From Pholis gunnellus (Eukaryota > Chordata > Actinopteri > Perciformes > Pholidae): a stretch of DNA of 64,000 nt. The first letter of the stretch is position 1; each line of letters starts with the position of its first letter. The translations under genes were made by a program, and so were the position numbers. Below, piece by piece: positions 11,407-24,800 of the stretch. The notes below the pieces were generated by a model. It saw nothing but the letters and a program-made list of their open reading frames with translations, had not been told where the DNA came from and searched no databases. The stretch covers positions 24,867,056 through 24,931,055 of the forward strand of contig OU342809.1 of NCBI GenBank assembly GCA_910591455.2, in the 5' to 3' direction.

Positions 11407-13870
11407 ATGGTTCAGATCGTCATACGGTGAGAGATTTGTATTCATTCATAGACACGCGAGCGTTACTTCCTCTTTCTAATGTCTGGAGGACGTCCGCAGT
11501 GAGGTCACGAGTAAGATATGGAGATAACTCGGACTGTCCATCACTATCACATTATTCTTTAGAATGTGTCAACTCTGTATTACAAATGGCTTCAAATATA
11601 AATGAAGGTCTTCTTTATCACATGAACAAATAATAATGCACATAAAAATACTTTACTGACACACACACATATATAACGATATATAGAATTACTATAGATT
11701 ATTATTTGAGGGGCTGAGATTGGCCAATATGTTTTCCTGACTATTAATCACGTCACTATTATGATATAATACAACACAAATATAAATCTTTTTTCAAAAG
11801 TTTTGAGGTGGGATGTTGACCCATGGTGAGGTGATTTAGTTCTATTGATGTCTGACATGAACAGGATACACTAATGGAAGCTGATGTTTGAGGGCGCTCT
11901 GCTGGAGAGCTCAGGGCTAATGGGACCAGCTTTGACACAACATCATGTTCTTCTGGAGATGAATGCTCTCCAGGTACGTTGAGCTGATGTTGGTGTGTAT
12001 CACTGTCGGCTCTGCAGGGGCAGTGTGGATGGCAGCAGTCCTCCTGAATGGCTGATGGTGGAGCTGCAGGGAGAAATGGTCTCCAGACACGACTCTGGTC
12101 TGGCAGCCAATGTAATGGGAGACCTGCTCTACACCGAAGAGGTAAAGACTGAAGCTCACACTGGTGCTTTTCAAGTACAATTCTTGGCTTTTGATTGCAA
12201 CCAGTGGCAACCACTTGTTAACATGTAACAAATATGCACAGCAATATGCGCACTCCAAAATAAATACATTTTTAATATTTCCTGCTTTAGTGATATTTAA
12301 ATGTTGCTGTTGGAACCCATCAACACTCCACCTGTTTTACAGACAATGAGGAAGTAAATACGTTGTTTGATTGTGAGGAGAAACTAAGAGGAGATCATGG
12401 CATCATATGGCTGTGCCAGGTTCATCTTCACATATCTCAAATTCATTATTAAACACGGGAACATTGCTATTCGTCATTTTTTTCTCCAACCATGTTTTCA
12501 GTTCTATTTGTTTACAAACAACTATTTTCAGAATCGATTTTAAGCTAATTCATTTCTCAATTTATTGATTAATTGTTTGGTTGTATAAAATGACAGGAAA
12601 CAATAAAATGCTCATGCTTGAGCTCAAAGAAAAGATATTAAACTGACACGATCATAGAAGAGGAAGAACATCAGCAATAGATAAGCTGGAACCAGAGAAT
12701 TGTTGCTTAAGAATTACTTTTAAATTGCAGATTAACTTTCTGTCGACCAAAATATTAAATTAATGGACTGTTTTACGTATTATGTTTTCACTAAATTATT
12801 ATAGATGATACCTACCCAAGAGCAGGTTGTCAATATGTATTCTCTGAAGGGTATCCACACCTCTTCATCACAACGATGCCTACGCTGTGTGACTCACCCA
12901 TACAGCTAACCATGCTAATAGCACAAACAGAGCTAACGATGCTAATAGCACAAACAGAGCTAACAGTTTGAAACTGTTACAATTACTCAATCGATTCGTC
13001 ATTTTTTTTTTAAAACAAAATTCTCAAACTCTGGTTCCAGTTCCTCACTTGTGACTATTTACTGCAGTTCTCTTTCTTACTGAAAGCAAAATGAAAATCT
13101 TTAGGTTTAGAACTGTTGATCCGACAAAACAAGCTATTTGAAAACTTCACCGTAGGCTCTACAATATTTTTATGGACAGTTTTCACTATTTTCTGCCATT
13201 TTCTTAATCAGTAAACCACCAGATTTATGGATAATGAAAATAATAGTTAGTTTTGGCTCTACTTGTAGCGGCCTTTCTTTGATTGCCAACTCTTGTCCTC
13301 AAGGCTCAATATGTATGCACATGTATGTTTTACCAGCCCATGGCACCGGCAAGTGTATAGATTCTGCAGAGGTTCGGTAGAGCCGCTGATCATCAGTTAA
13401 TAGATTATTAAGTGTTCAAAACCTTGTTCTGCAACCATTAAACTTCCATGACCGTCGTATCAGACACTTCTGTAGGAGAACGGCTCCGCTCGTGTTGCTT
13501 TAGCTCTGAATGCAGCAGACGTTCATGTCTCAGCCGATGCTGTCAGTCTTCTCGTTTCACTCAGCTGTCTGTCTTTCCCCTCCACCAGGGGACGCCAGTG
13601 CTTATTGTAGGACATCATATTCTCTATGGCAAGCAGCTCAAACTGGAGAAACCCTTCGCCGTCCTCACCAAGCATTCCAGCCAGTTGCAGGATAGCCTGG
13701 GCAGCCATGACCACGACGATAGCAGCGAGGATGTCACACAGGTAGCTATGGAAACGAACCAGCAAGGACCCGCCTCCACCTCCTACACCGTGTCTGCTCT
13801 CATCAAACGGAAGCTGATCTTTAAGACGCGCCCCAAACCCATCATCACCAACGTACCCAAGAAGGTGTAG
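11407..13870 (+). CDS. chtf8: CHTF8 (Ctf8), small subunit of the Ctf18-RFC clamp loader, 3 coding exons
   Basis: Ctf8 pairs with Dcc1 and Ctf18 in the alternative RFC complex that loads PCNA and supports sister-chromatid cohesion. Exons 11407-11426 (MVQIVI plus a split Arg), 12018-12141 and 13589-13870 join in frame (20+124+282 bases, 141 residues). Diagnostic segments are EWLMVELQGE and GDLLYTEE in exon 2, and VLIVGHHILYGK, LEKPFAVL and the C-terminus KTRPKPIITNVPKKV in exon 3. The fish protein is about 20 residues longer than human (about 121). The extra residues form an Asp/Ser/His-rich stretch at about 78-112, between the two conserved blocks. The ATG is in good context. It faces utp4 across a shared promoter. 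Confidence 0.96.
12885..12990. repeat. Short tandem duplication of a GCTAATAGCACAAACAGAGC unit
   Basis: Two consecutive copies of a roughly 30-base unit in chtf8 intron 2. Similar GCTAAC/ACAGAGCTAAC wording recurs near 38690-38760, so it is probably part of a dispersed repeat. Confidence 0.6.
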
Positions 13871-14199
13871 CGATACGGCGTTTCATCACGGGGTTGGACG
13901 AACTGATCCATCCCACCTGCTGGACACTACCGGAAGTGTACTTCAGCTAGTGTTATCTCTGATATGCAGTTTGAGACATTTGTTGTACAGTTGGTCAATA
14001 CAACACCTCACCTTATTGATCATTACTGCCAAACTCTGGCCTGAACCGATTCCCAGAGAGACTTTAATGAGGCTATGAATGAATGTTGTATTGTTTTCCT
14101 GAGATCTGTAGAAAAAGTGAAATCATCAGAGTCTAAATGCAAACGGACGAATGACGGTGCGGATGGAATACTGATGTTTTCTGCAAAAACAAAAGAAAA

Positions 14200-14205
14200 A
14201 ATAAA
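14200..14205 (+). terminator. chtf8 poly(A) signal
   Basis: AATAAA about 330 bases after the chtf8 stop codon, in an A-rich context. It is the first good candidate. Confidence 0.65.
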
Positions 14206-14224
14206 GAATATTTGAGATCAGCAG

Positions 14225-14290
14225 CTTCAATCCATAAGTATATAAGTCCCCACTGCGGGACTAATAAAGGATTATCCTATCATGTGTATA
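14225..14290 (+). mobile_element. LINE/SINE 3'-tail fragment
   Basis: AAGTCCCCACTGCGGGACTA followed by ATAAAGGATTATCC resembles the hairpin-plus-tail 3' end of L2/CR1-group fish LINEs and their SINE partners. It is only the tail. Confidence 0.5.
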
Positions 14291-15077
14291 TATACATAAG
14301 CGATACCCACAGGCAACATTTCCACCAGATGGCAATGTTATCCTTTTACTGTGACTGGATCAGACATCTCCACTGCAATGCATGTAGAACCACTGGACAT
14401 TGTTACCAGATAAACTTGAGCAAATGTCCGCAGTGTAAACTGTGACAGCTCAATCATTTCATTCATGAAGAGTTTTTACCTGATATCAGTGCACCTCTCT
14501 ATTCACCCACCACGTCTACTGGTACCATTTCCTATTTCCCACAAGGCATTGGTCATAATTGAATGTATTTTGTATGCCCGTTAGAGATAATCTATTGGTG
14601 GCAGGTCGTAGGCAGGTTAGGGAAATATTACCACATAATACACTTTCACTTTTGTTAATACTGCTTTGAAGCAGTATTTAGAGGTTTAGCGTATCCCACA
14701 ATTCACCCTGTTCTACTGTGCTGTTTTGGTGGCAATGCTCCTATGAGCTGGTTTGAGGACCGACAATAAGCAGACATGATGTTTAAGTTGATCACATGCT
14801 GGATTCAGCATGAATATTATTATTCTTTTCCAAACACGACTAATTTATGAGAGAACCTCCACAGATGATTGATCTGTTCTATCTTGATGAGACCGAATAG
14901 AATCATAATAAGATTGCTTATCTGACACTGTCGAGATAAATATATTCCTTGATCAAGGATTTATCCGTCCTTCAAAATGAAAGAAACCATTCTTAAAATG
15001 TCTTAATGCTTAACACTGTGCAATTACTGGTAGTATGTCACAGAAGTATGCAACTCATAAATAGTGTGTTGGAACAG

Positions 15078-15200
15078 ACCCAAGGCTCAGAGGTAGAGCC
15101 GCTCGTCCTTCCATCAGAAGATCGGCGGTTCGATCCCCGGCTCCTCTAGTCCCTGTTGATGTGCCCTTTGGCAAGTAACTTAACAGCTGAGGGATCAGTT
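15078..15200 (+). mobile_element. tRNA-derived SINE head and body
   Basis: A pol III A-box-like GGCTCAGAGGTAGAGC at about 15083-15098 and a B box GGTTCGATCC at 15127-15136 have tRNA-like spacing. They are followed by a SINE body phrase GTGCCCTTTGGCAAGTAACT. No acceptor stem closes the structure, so it is not a functional tRNA gene. Confidence 0.65.
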
Positions 15201-15674
15201 TGGTGAAAAACATTCACAATATTTGTCTCAGTCTTCGAGCATACAGCATTTGACATGTTGCCAGAATATTTACAGCGTGCAAGTGTGTGTGTTTGTTTGA
15301 TGAAGGCGGGTCCTATGCTGCGCTGCTACCCTGAAGTGAAATGCCATCCTGTTGGTACATGGTGACTGAAGGGACCAATTCATTCATCCTCTTCCCTCAG
15401 CACTCAGACACCTCCCACTTTTAAACAAACAGGCATTCTGGCAGCATGTTTTTAAAGTTCTTCCAAGAACCATGATGTCAAAGCTCAGTTATTTCCACCA
15501 ATGACTGATATTACTCACATAACTTCAGTAAAACAGCTCTTATCTGTATTTACTCTCCATACTGGTTTGGAATGAAATAATAGTAGCTTTTTATCAAGAG
15601 GTCCTGTAAAGAAGTCCCCATTCAGATCAAATAAGACTACGTTTAGGAATGTGGGCATGATGGTGGTGATACAT

Positions 15675-15745
15675 AGTGAGACATTAATATGGGGTGATAT
15701 GTGGGGATAGTGAAACATTAATATGGGGTGATCTGTGGGATACAT
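15675..15745. repeat. Short tandem duplication (ACATTAATATGGGGTGAT)
   Basis: Two copies of a roughly 38-base unit with small changes. The rest of 15200-16760 shows no gene that I can support. Confidence 0.6.
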
Positions 15746-16765
15746 GTTGATACGTGTTGATACATGGTGCTGTTAGCAAATACGACTCAAGCCTATCTAG
15801 ACATCTGACACCCTCAGAGTGGCAGTATTACAGTAAGAAACTGAAGCAGGTAACATGACATCAAGCTATATTTGAAAAATAAGTTACTGTGGTCCTTTAT
15901 TGCATCTTCTCTATTTTTAAACACCAACATTTCAATGTCAGGCAGGCGTAAAAATACTTTTTCTATTGTCTCCACTCAGGATTTTTATGTAGAAATATTA
16001 AATGAACATAAAAACAGGTGAATGGAAATGTACACTTTATCCTGAGGATGGCACTTACAAAAAATAAATCCTCAGGAGACCATTAATATTTACCGATGTC
16101 TACAGCAAGTTGCATTGAAATCCAGCCTCTAGTTTTCAATATTTAGTACCTTGTGATTGACCAACTGTGGAAACTTTGCCCGGATGATGGTGCTCAACAA
16201 ACCTACAGGAGCTCAGCATGTGAAATCATCCTCTGGGGACCAAGACACTCACAGCAAACCTCATGAAAAGACAGCCAGTAGTTTCTGAGATTGTTTTGTG
16301 TAGAACTAAGAGTAGGACAGACTTCCAATAATCTTAACAGGGTTAAAGGTGTTGAGTTAACTGGTGCGTCTGGTGGCCATACATACATATAATTGATGGA
16401 TGTCATTCCTGTGCTCTGCCTACATTTCTTGTCTGCATCTCTACAGTAACTACTGAATGAAGGCAAAACGCCAAAAAATTGGGAAAGCTTGAGTTAGTGA
16501 AAGGAAGGATCTTTTTCAGTTTGCTATGAAAGTACTATTTTGCGCTTGAATAGCCTTGTCCTTCTGTAATTCTTCTTTAGATTTATACATGCTAAATGTA
16601 TTTCCTACAAAATGCCCTCCACTACATCCTTGGGTGTAAAAGAAAAACTGTATTATTTGTCTGCTAAAATCAACTATTTATTATCCAGTTTCCAGTTTCT
16701 GACAGTTTCCTCACTGTTACATCAAACACATGGCAAAGGAATTCATGCCTCTCACTTCAAACTAA

Positions 16766-16880
16766 CGCTGCACTCTCCAGCTCCTCAGCACCAGAGGCCG
16801 ATTCAAAGCCAAATTAACTGTTCAATTTAGGCAACTGCTGCTTCATCCCAATTAAGAGTTTACATCCAATAACACGAGAG
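16766..16880 (+). repeat. Left arm of a 115-bp inverted repeat pair
   Basis: This arm, from AGCTCCTCAGCACCAGAGGC to ACATCCAATAACACGAGAG, reappears inverted at 17513-17630 with only a handful of differences and a 632-base spacer. It could be a foldback element or two opposite insertions of one repeat. Confidence 0.8.
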
Positions 16881-17512
16881 AAATTATAACAAAAGAAGAT
16901 CGATCATTACAATCCTGTGGGTGCAGGATATTACATCTTAGTATTAATGTTTAAACATTGATGCTCTAGTCCGGTTAGTTTCTGTGAAATATATCTCTGT
17001 TTTTTTAAAAGTGAGCATACAATACAGTGAACAAAACAATGTCAATGTAGTCATTTAAATCACGCGGCATTCTCTATTTGGAATAAATGGGAGGACGGTG
17101 TCTGAAATAGGAAGCATTTTTAATGACTTTGGAAAATTCCAGTATCTTGTGATGCCCTGAGATGGAAGCAGCAGAGGTCAAGAAACAAGTCCTCTCGCAT
17201 CGCTGGTTGGCCATCAGAAAGGAAAATCAAGCTTATATAACACAATTTCCTTTTTACTATCCGTCTATGTGTTTGAACTTTCAAGTTTAAATTCATACAG
17301 CCCACCCAAAATCAATCAATACGATTATAACCTAAATGGCACAAAGAGAAATGTTAAAGCAAAAAGACATCTGTCAGTGGAGGCACAGATATGCTGATGG
17401 TGCTCACACCTGACAAATGGACCAGTTCTTAAGTTTTTGAAACATACAGTACCTTCAAAACTAACTTTGTCTCTTTAAAAATATGAAAGAAAAAAAAAGC
17501 TCTTCCGCTCTT

Positions 17513-17630
17513 CTCTCGTGTTATTGGATGTAAACTCTGAATTGGGATGAAGCAGCAGTTGCTCAAATTGAATCAGTTAACTTGACTTTGAATCGGCCTC
17601 TGGTGCTGAGGAGCTGGAGATGCAGCTTTA
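17513..17630 (-). repeat. Right arm of the 115-bp inverted repeat pair
   Basis: Inverted partner of 16766-16880. It begins at CTCTCGTGTTATTGGATG and ends in the CTGGAGATGCAGC region. The 632 bases between the arms, and 17631-18480 beyond, hold no gene that I can see. Confidence 0.8.
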
Positions 17631-18559
17631 GTTTTCAAAAGAAATCTCTTTGGTCTTCAGTCTTTACACTGTTGATGGAATGAATAAACAATGGTTCCAT
17701 CTACTGTATAAAAGGACACAAATGTCCGAAGTTAAGAGAATAGTTTCCTTTAGTAAACTATACTGTTACATAATTTGACACCTTTACAATATATAAAAGT
17801 GACCACATACAAAATCTCTGAATCACTGAATGAAACTATGACCAGCTGGTGACTTAAACTGAGAATTAGTAAATGTACATCATTAAGTTACACGTTTGAC
17901 ACTGCACCAATACAGCAAACACTAAAAAAAAAAAAAAAAAACCCAGCATGTCACATTTTTAGAAACATTTGATTATCTGCTCATCTTAAATCATACTGCT
18001 CCACAAAATGCAGCTGCAACTGTTCATGGCTGATGAGAGTAAATGAAGTCTGGTCTCAGAGCTGAGGAACAGTCTCCGCTCTGAAGACTTCCACACTATT
18101 ACATCCATCTGCATGTAGTGTGTGGCCCATACGCTGACGAAAGAGTTTTAGGTCACTGTAATCATTCCTCCTGTCCACACTGGCTGTGTAGCAATACCTT
18201 CCTAACGTAAATGGGGGATTAAGCATCCCTTAGCTGTTGCTCACACAGTGGAAACACAAAGAGGGATCTCATAGTGGAAACAACCCTCAATCTGTTGAAG
18301 CCTCGTATTCAGTGTTGGGCAGGAATCAGTAAAAATGATGGCGGTCTTGGGGAGTCAGAGAACCCTTGATTGACCTTTGACACCACCTGAAAGCTTAAAC
18401 TTGAAGCATTGGTATTCATTATTCATTATTCAAACTGCTGGTTGCTGGTTGCCTTGGCTTGCATGAAATCTTGTAGCTTGCGTTTATGAGTCTGTAAGAC
18501 TTCAGCATTAAACCGGACCACTAGGTAGGGGGGACCCCCGAATGCCATAGGATATTTTG

Positions 18560-18960
18560 CACACTGGCAAGAAGACATTACTTGGTAACCATAGACTGCA
18601 TAAAATATGGACGTAGTAAGTAGCTGCTTGGTAGTAACGTGTTACAGTAACAAGTAATATAAGAATTACAATTTGAAATTCTGTTGTTTCTTTGACGTTT
18701 AGGAGTCAGCTTGTTTTCTGTCTGTTTGTTAATATCAGTTTGGTTTCTGTGTGTTCTGTGCAAGGGGCACCCTCTGGTGCTGAGAAATGAAGCGAGTCAT
18801 TCCCCATAGACCTCCATGTTAAAATGCCAGGTTTACAGCAGAAATAAACACGTTTAAAGCCTGGTACAAAAATGTTTTGGTCTCTGTAGCTAATATTCTT
18901 GTTCATGACAACTGTCCGGGGAATTCATTTTTATATAACTAACCCTTTAAAATGCTATTA
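18560..18960. repeat. Dispersed teleost repeat (non-coding)
   Basis: Phrases such as CATAGACTGCATAAAATATG, CACCCTCTGGTGCTGAG and CCCCATAGACCTCCATGTTA are familiar from repetitive sequence in many fish genes. The family name and ends are not determined. Confidence 0.5.
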
Positions 18961-19047
18961 AGGCTTAAAGTTACGCATAATTGGGTGCTCCACCGGTGGG
19001 TGACATTCCAGGTCACAAGCTGCTAGTTGATATTTTATACAGAATAC

Positions 19048-20139
19048 GGGTACATCCCAAGTCTCTTAATTGCATCCCCGTTTCCCTCACTTGCGTCCTT
19101 TCCTTGCGTCTTAGTCCCTCCCACCAGGGATGCATGGAGGAAACCATGCGAGGAGAGAGGAAACGAGGAAATATATTTTAAGAGACATGAGACGTCCTTT
19201 CCTCAGTTGCGTCACGTGAAGCGACGTCTGTTTCTGATGACGGAGGATCAGCTGATCACAGCTGGATCAGCTGTCAGTCGGTTTTAACAGCTGGAGAGAC
19301 TTTTGATAGTTTGTGTCTGTTCACATGATCACTGTACTTAATAATAATATCTAATAATATTAATAACTGATAAAGACACACAGTGGTCATCACTGTAGAG
19401 GTGTTGTCTCTGTAGGCTGTTACGTCTTCAACAAACTGTGTTCTGTTTAGAAGCGCAGGATTGATTTCTACCGACGGAATGCGTCTGACTTATTTCTGAC
19501 TTATTTGCGTCTGTACGTTTTGAAAATTGTGACTGTGACGTCATTATTAAATAAACCAGCATATGATTATGGTTTCTCTTAAATGATAAAACTCATCAAA
19601 CCCGACACTCAGGAATGATCAGCCTCACGTGACTGAATGAAATGATGATACATGATGTAAAAAGCTCTCTCTGACTTTAATTGTTTCCATAATAAAAGTT
19701 ATTGAGGGAAATATCAGATCATGAAAAGACAAATCTTTCTAATTAATGAAGAAAGTTGTTTGTGCTCCTTTTGTTGTTCAGTTTACGATGAACATATATT
19801 TAAACCAGACAGTGAATTAGAAAACTAATAAAATATAAAGCTTGAGTTTAATCTGCGATCTGTCTTCACTGTTTACATGTTGAAAAAGATCGTATCAGTC
19901 CGATCAGCTGCAGCATCCAATCACATAACTGATGAACAGTGAGGGGGCGTGTCGGCCATTAAAAGACTTCCTGGAAGGCTGTTCTCTCTCGTCCTCGCTC
20001 ATGGCTCCTCAGAGATCCCTCCTCGCTCCTCACTCCTCAGAGCAGAAATAAGAGCTTTGGGACGGCCGGAGCAGAACAACTTCCAGTTCAAGGATCGAGG
20101 AGCGAGGAAATGACAATTGAGAGACTTGGGATGTACCCT
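19048..20139. mobile_element. 1.09-kb non-autonomous DNA transposon with about 25-bp inverted termini
   Basis: The left end, GGGTACATCCCAAGTCTCTT, is mirrored by AGAGACTTGGGATGTACCC at 20121-20139, with one change in the next few bases. The interior has no transposase and contains TGATCAGCTG-like words. No clean target duplication is visible beyond a possible TA. The superfamily is unassigned. Confidence 0.75.
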
Positions 20140-21288
20140 ATGGTTCTGTTGAGAGACTGATCAGGGACCTTGGCACAGCTGGGGTATGTGGATGGGGGGG
20201 AGGTGGTAAGCCTCTACGAGAAGAGGAGAAATGTGACTTCTGGGAACGAGAAATGTGGCTTTCAGGTGTTTTTATTTACAGTGCCCTCCTAGTTGGCTCG
20301 TAGCAGGTAGGTATAACAGCACACAAAGCTGGAGGGTGTGAGAACCGTACAGTTAAGGTTGGGAAGTTGTCTCACTTTCATTTACATAAGATGCAAGGTA
20401 TGGGTGTTAAGGGTTTGGAGGTGTTAAGAGGCATGTTTGACAGCGCTGGGCTAAGTAACAGTATTGGTTTTGAAAAGGTAAATCTTTGAAGAGATATTAC
20501 TTCACGGCCACTGGATGATTACCGCAACCAACAACTCTTTGAAAGACGCCATATGGCATGTGAGTATTGTACTAAGATAGACTAACCTATGCTTTATGAT
20601 GTGTTGAGACAGAACACAAACCAAATCTTCACATAAACAGTCTATGTTTATTGTTCACAAACAGTAAAAGAGATTGTTCGGGTGTTTTGAAATGGGGTTC
20701 TAAGAGGTACTTATCCATAGTCAATGTATCAAGTCTACCTACTGTCAATGGCTGTCGGCCTGCCCCCAGTTTGAAGAAACGGCCAGGAGTACTGACACGA
20801 GAGCAAAGTAATATACTGCTGTGGACAGGGGCAGCAGCTAAATTATTTTAGCCACCTAAAGGAAAGGCCCACCTCAAAAAAATAATTTGACCACCTTATC
20901 TTGCCATCAGACCTGAAAGTGAAAGTTATCTATGTTCTCTTCAAAGCTACAGGCCTCCGTTGACAAAAACAGTAAAGATAAGTTTCACCTTCAGTTCAGT
21001 TCCATGTTGGAAAATATTCTAAATACTACACTTTATTACACTCGAGTTTAAACATTTTAAACTTTCTCAGATGTATTTTGTGCCACATAGAGCAAATTTG
21101 CATCTATCATGCCAGTTCTTTCAATTGTCTCTGGCAAGTGCACCACTTCTAAAATGTGCTTTGCTTTGCGTTCTGTCTGAACACATTTGAGACACACTCT
21201 TATGACTAAATGCATCTAAGGTGCCCTCTTCTTTTCTGGTATAGAGGTGCTTAGACTTGAGAGAATTGCCTTGCTATTTTATCTATTG
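20140..21288. other. Intergenic DNA downstream of has3
   Basis: No coding exon or RNA gene recognised. Two TTTATT hexamers (21032-21037 and 21289-21294) are possible has3 poly(A) signals on the - strand, giving a 3'UTR of roughly 0.5-0.8 kb. Confidence 0.4.
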
Positions 21289-21810
21289 TTTATTATAGAA
21301 GTTCAGGTCTGTCGCATTTGACCCCATCTCATCTCTATTAAAATGAGGGACACGAAAAACTGACCAACCAATAAATAAGACCTATGTCTCCAAGTCTCAT
21401 TTTGTCCCTTTTCCTACTTTATATTCATTAAAAGCACTGCACTGCACCCATTTGTCACAGTTTACAGCTAACCTGTTCCCATACACTAATGTTCTTCTGA
21501 GCACGTCGTTACTTAGTGTGTGAACACTGGATCCGTTCGTTTGGTTTGGTTTTTCAATGTGAAGCACCGTTGAGCATGATATAAATTGGCGAACTCTGTG
21601 GATCTACTCATCACTGAGTCTCCCCCAACTGGATTAGATTCCTACTGCTCAGATTTCAGATTCACACCTTTTTAGCACCAATGATGAAGATGAAAGTGTT
21701 TGTGATTCTCAGCTCATCACTGTAGCATTTCACAGGTTCAGAGACATTGCTAGAGTCACACTGCAGTGAAACTTGGTGTGAATGTCCTACCAGTCTCCCT
21801 GGAAGAAGAG

Positions 21811-24800
21811 TTATGCCTCCGCATATGGCAAGTGATACTGCTCTTCCCTCTTGTTACACCGTTTGGCTACGATTGCCAGGTAGAGCACCAGCAGAATGAG
21901 CCAGTAGCAGGCGTAAAGTATTGTCCCTGCTATCAACAAGGCTTTCTCTGTCTCACTAAATGGCTCCTGTGTTTCACAGTAGATTGTATACACCACACCC
22001 CCGAGCAGCACCATAGCCCACACTGTGACAGGCACAGCGCCAATGAAGTTTACCACAATCTTCCTGCGGCCTGAAGTGCCCCATCCAGCCTTGTTGATGG
22101 TGAGCAGGGCAAATATCTTGGCAGGGAGCAAGCTGGACATGTAGAGCAGAGAGTACAGTGACATGAAGATCATCACCAGGCTGCCACGCAGGAAACAGGC
22201 GTAGGTGGCCTTCACCATCCCAACCAGTTGGACCGTTAATAAGAAGAGCAGGATGTTCCACAGCCTTCCACGGTAGAAGAGATGGATGACGGTGGCAACC
22301 AAGAAGAAAGGGAAGAAGCCAGTGACCACGGACTCATAGGTCATCCAGAGGCTGTGCTTGTGGAACCACAGGGCATTATACAGCCACTCACGGAAATAAG
22401 ACTTGCTCCATCGAGTCTGCTGGTTTAGCCAACGCAGATACTGGGTCGGTGTCTCAGTCTGGCACTGCGATCGCGCTGTGAATTTTGTCTTGTAGCCGAA
22501 GCTGAGCACCCGATTGGTGAGGTGGCGGTCATCACCGAAGCTGCACTTGGAGCCTAGGAAGGTCTGGTGGTACCAGGGCTCCAGGAAGCGCTGGAGCAAA
22601 GAGTTCCTATACATCCCCAGAGGGCCACTGATACACTGGACGCACCCAAAGTAGGACTGGCAGGCCCGCTCGATGTTGAAGGCCATCCAGTAGCGTACGC
22701 TGCTGAGGAAGGAGATCCAGGAGTCGTACTTGTTAAGGATCTGGAGGACAGGAAAGTAAAGGGAACATAAATCAACAAAGGAAGAAAAGGAAAATGTACT
22801 CTCGTGACACGTAGTAATGATCTTTCAATCAACTCCCTTGATGGCCCAAGAGTTTTTAAGTTGACTTTCAAACCTGCACGTCTCCACCGACCCCTCCCAC
22901 CATTGGATCTTCCTCAAGGATCTTCAACATTTCTATGGTACATGCTGGGTCTAGAACTGTGTCCGAGTCACACACCTGAAAAAGGACACAACAAGCACAG
23001 GGTGACAATAATGCATAGAGTCACAGACTCAGAAATATACATCCATTGGTCAAGTTAAGGCTGCAGATGTTGCAACACTGAGTGAAATCCATTAGAGAAA
23101 TGAGAGGCTGCTGACAGATCCCAGCTGGTTCATTCTAACTACATTGAACTGGGTCAGCTGTGGACATGACCATGACCCACAGCAAGGGCACAGAGGATAT
23201 GAAGAATGAATTTGCTGTTCAACAACTATTTGCGATGTAAAGATCCATCCATTATCCGTAACCACTTATCCTGTTCATGGTTGCCATAGCCAGGCCTGGC
23301 TGGTCACACGTGCTTAAAGTGCATGTTTGTGCATGTGAGGATGCCCCACTTGCTAGGCCAGGGTCGCTGATCTTCGCTGCTCTCATATAGCGAATACAAC
23401 TCATAAGACCGGCACGACCAACTAGTCATTCCATCTCAGGTAAACATTGTTAGCTCTGTCAGCAGGTTTGCCTTAGTTTGTAACGTTAGCACTACTAGCA
23501 CTGTGAGGCGTCGCCATGTTGAGAGCCGTTGAGAGGCAATTGAAATGCTACCAATCTCGTATCTTGCACCTTTAAGTCCGATGTTGATTTTCTGTTGATT
23601 TGGGTGGCTATTGTTTGTTCAATGGGTTTTATGTGAGACACAAAAGTTTAAAATATAGTTCAAAGATTGGTTTAAATTTAGGATTAGAATTAAAATGTGG
23701 TTCTCACTATGATATCCAGAGCAGCATAGAAGCAAACAACTATTTGCAATGTAACAAAAAATATATTGGATTAATGTCTAACTGAGCAGATAATTAAGTC
23801 ACTTTCCCTCTGTGTTGTAATCCGAGTTTTTATTTTCTTTGTTTACATAGCTAGGCCAGCCGCAACTGCATGCTTGTGCATAGTTAGTTGCATGCCTGTT
23901 GCCCCTCTTTGTACTGGTCATACTGTTAGCACCATTAGCTGCTAGCACCATTAGCTGCTAGCAGCCACCTCCACTGTTGCCAATATGAGAGCCAGGGAGA
24001 GGCAATCCCTCTGCTATGAATATGGTATTGAGAACCATTAAGGGTGTGATATTCTGTGAAGACTCAACACATATTCAAGGAAAGGCACCCATAGATGCAC
24101 ATTTACCTTATGGTACTTTATAGTGCAGCTGGTATTTCTATTAAATTAAGAGTCTGACTTAAACACTGTTAGCATTCATAGTTTGCAAACAATGTTCAGT
24201 TTTATTTATCAGTATGAGCCAGCACAGAAGCAGGACAGATATCCAAAGCACCATTAATACAGCTGACTTTAATGATATCTGGTTAGAGAGTGCAGATGAA
24301 TAGAAATTGTCCTCCATTGATGGCTTTGTAATGTGATTATTGTTGGCCACTGCTACACACACTCAGCCGTCCCTATGTTCACAGTTGAATTGGTTGTCAA
24401 TTTTTGGCCTGCTGCCAAAATCTGCGGTTAACTTAATACAAGAAAACTTTCTGGAAGATCTGAATTCAATGCTGTAACTATACAGCGCAATGGAAAAGGA
24501 CAGACTCTCTTTCCGCTGTTACAAACCACACAGCCACAAAACATAACCACCAGTGACATTACAAGATGACAAGCTTTTATTAGGACAATCCCTGATGGGC
24601 TAATGTATTGACAAAGATGGTTGAATCTGATCAAAACATTGAGCAGAGAAATGTGTTGATTCCTTCTTTCTGCACTGATTACAGGCCTTGCAGTGGGATA
24701 CAGTTTGAGAGTGGGTGTTCTTTCATTCTTTCAGGTTTTATTTTGTCACCATTTTGGAATCATGAGACTCTTGAATTTTTTAAACGACACATTGAAATAG

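Noticed and set aside
15078..15150. Possible tRNA gene (A and B boxes)
   Set aside because: No matching acceptor stem or good anticodon arm, and a SINE body follows, so it is a SINE head.
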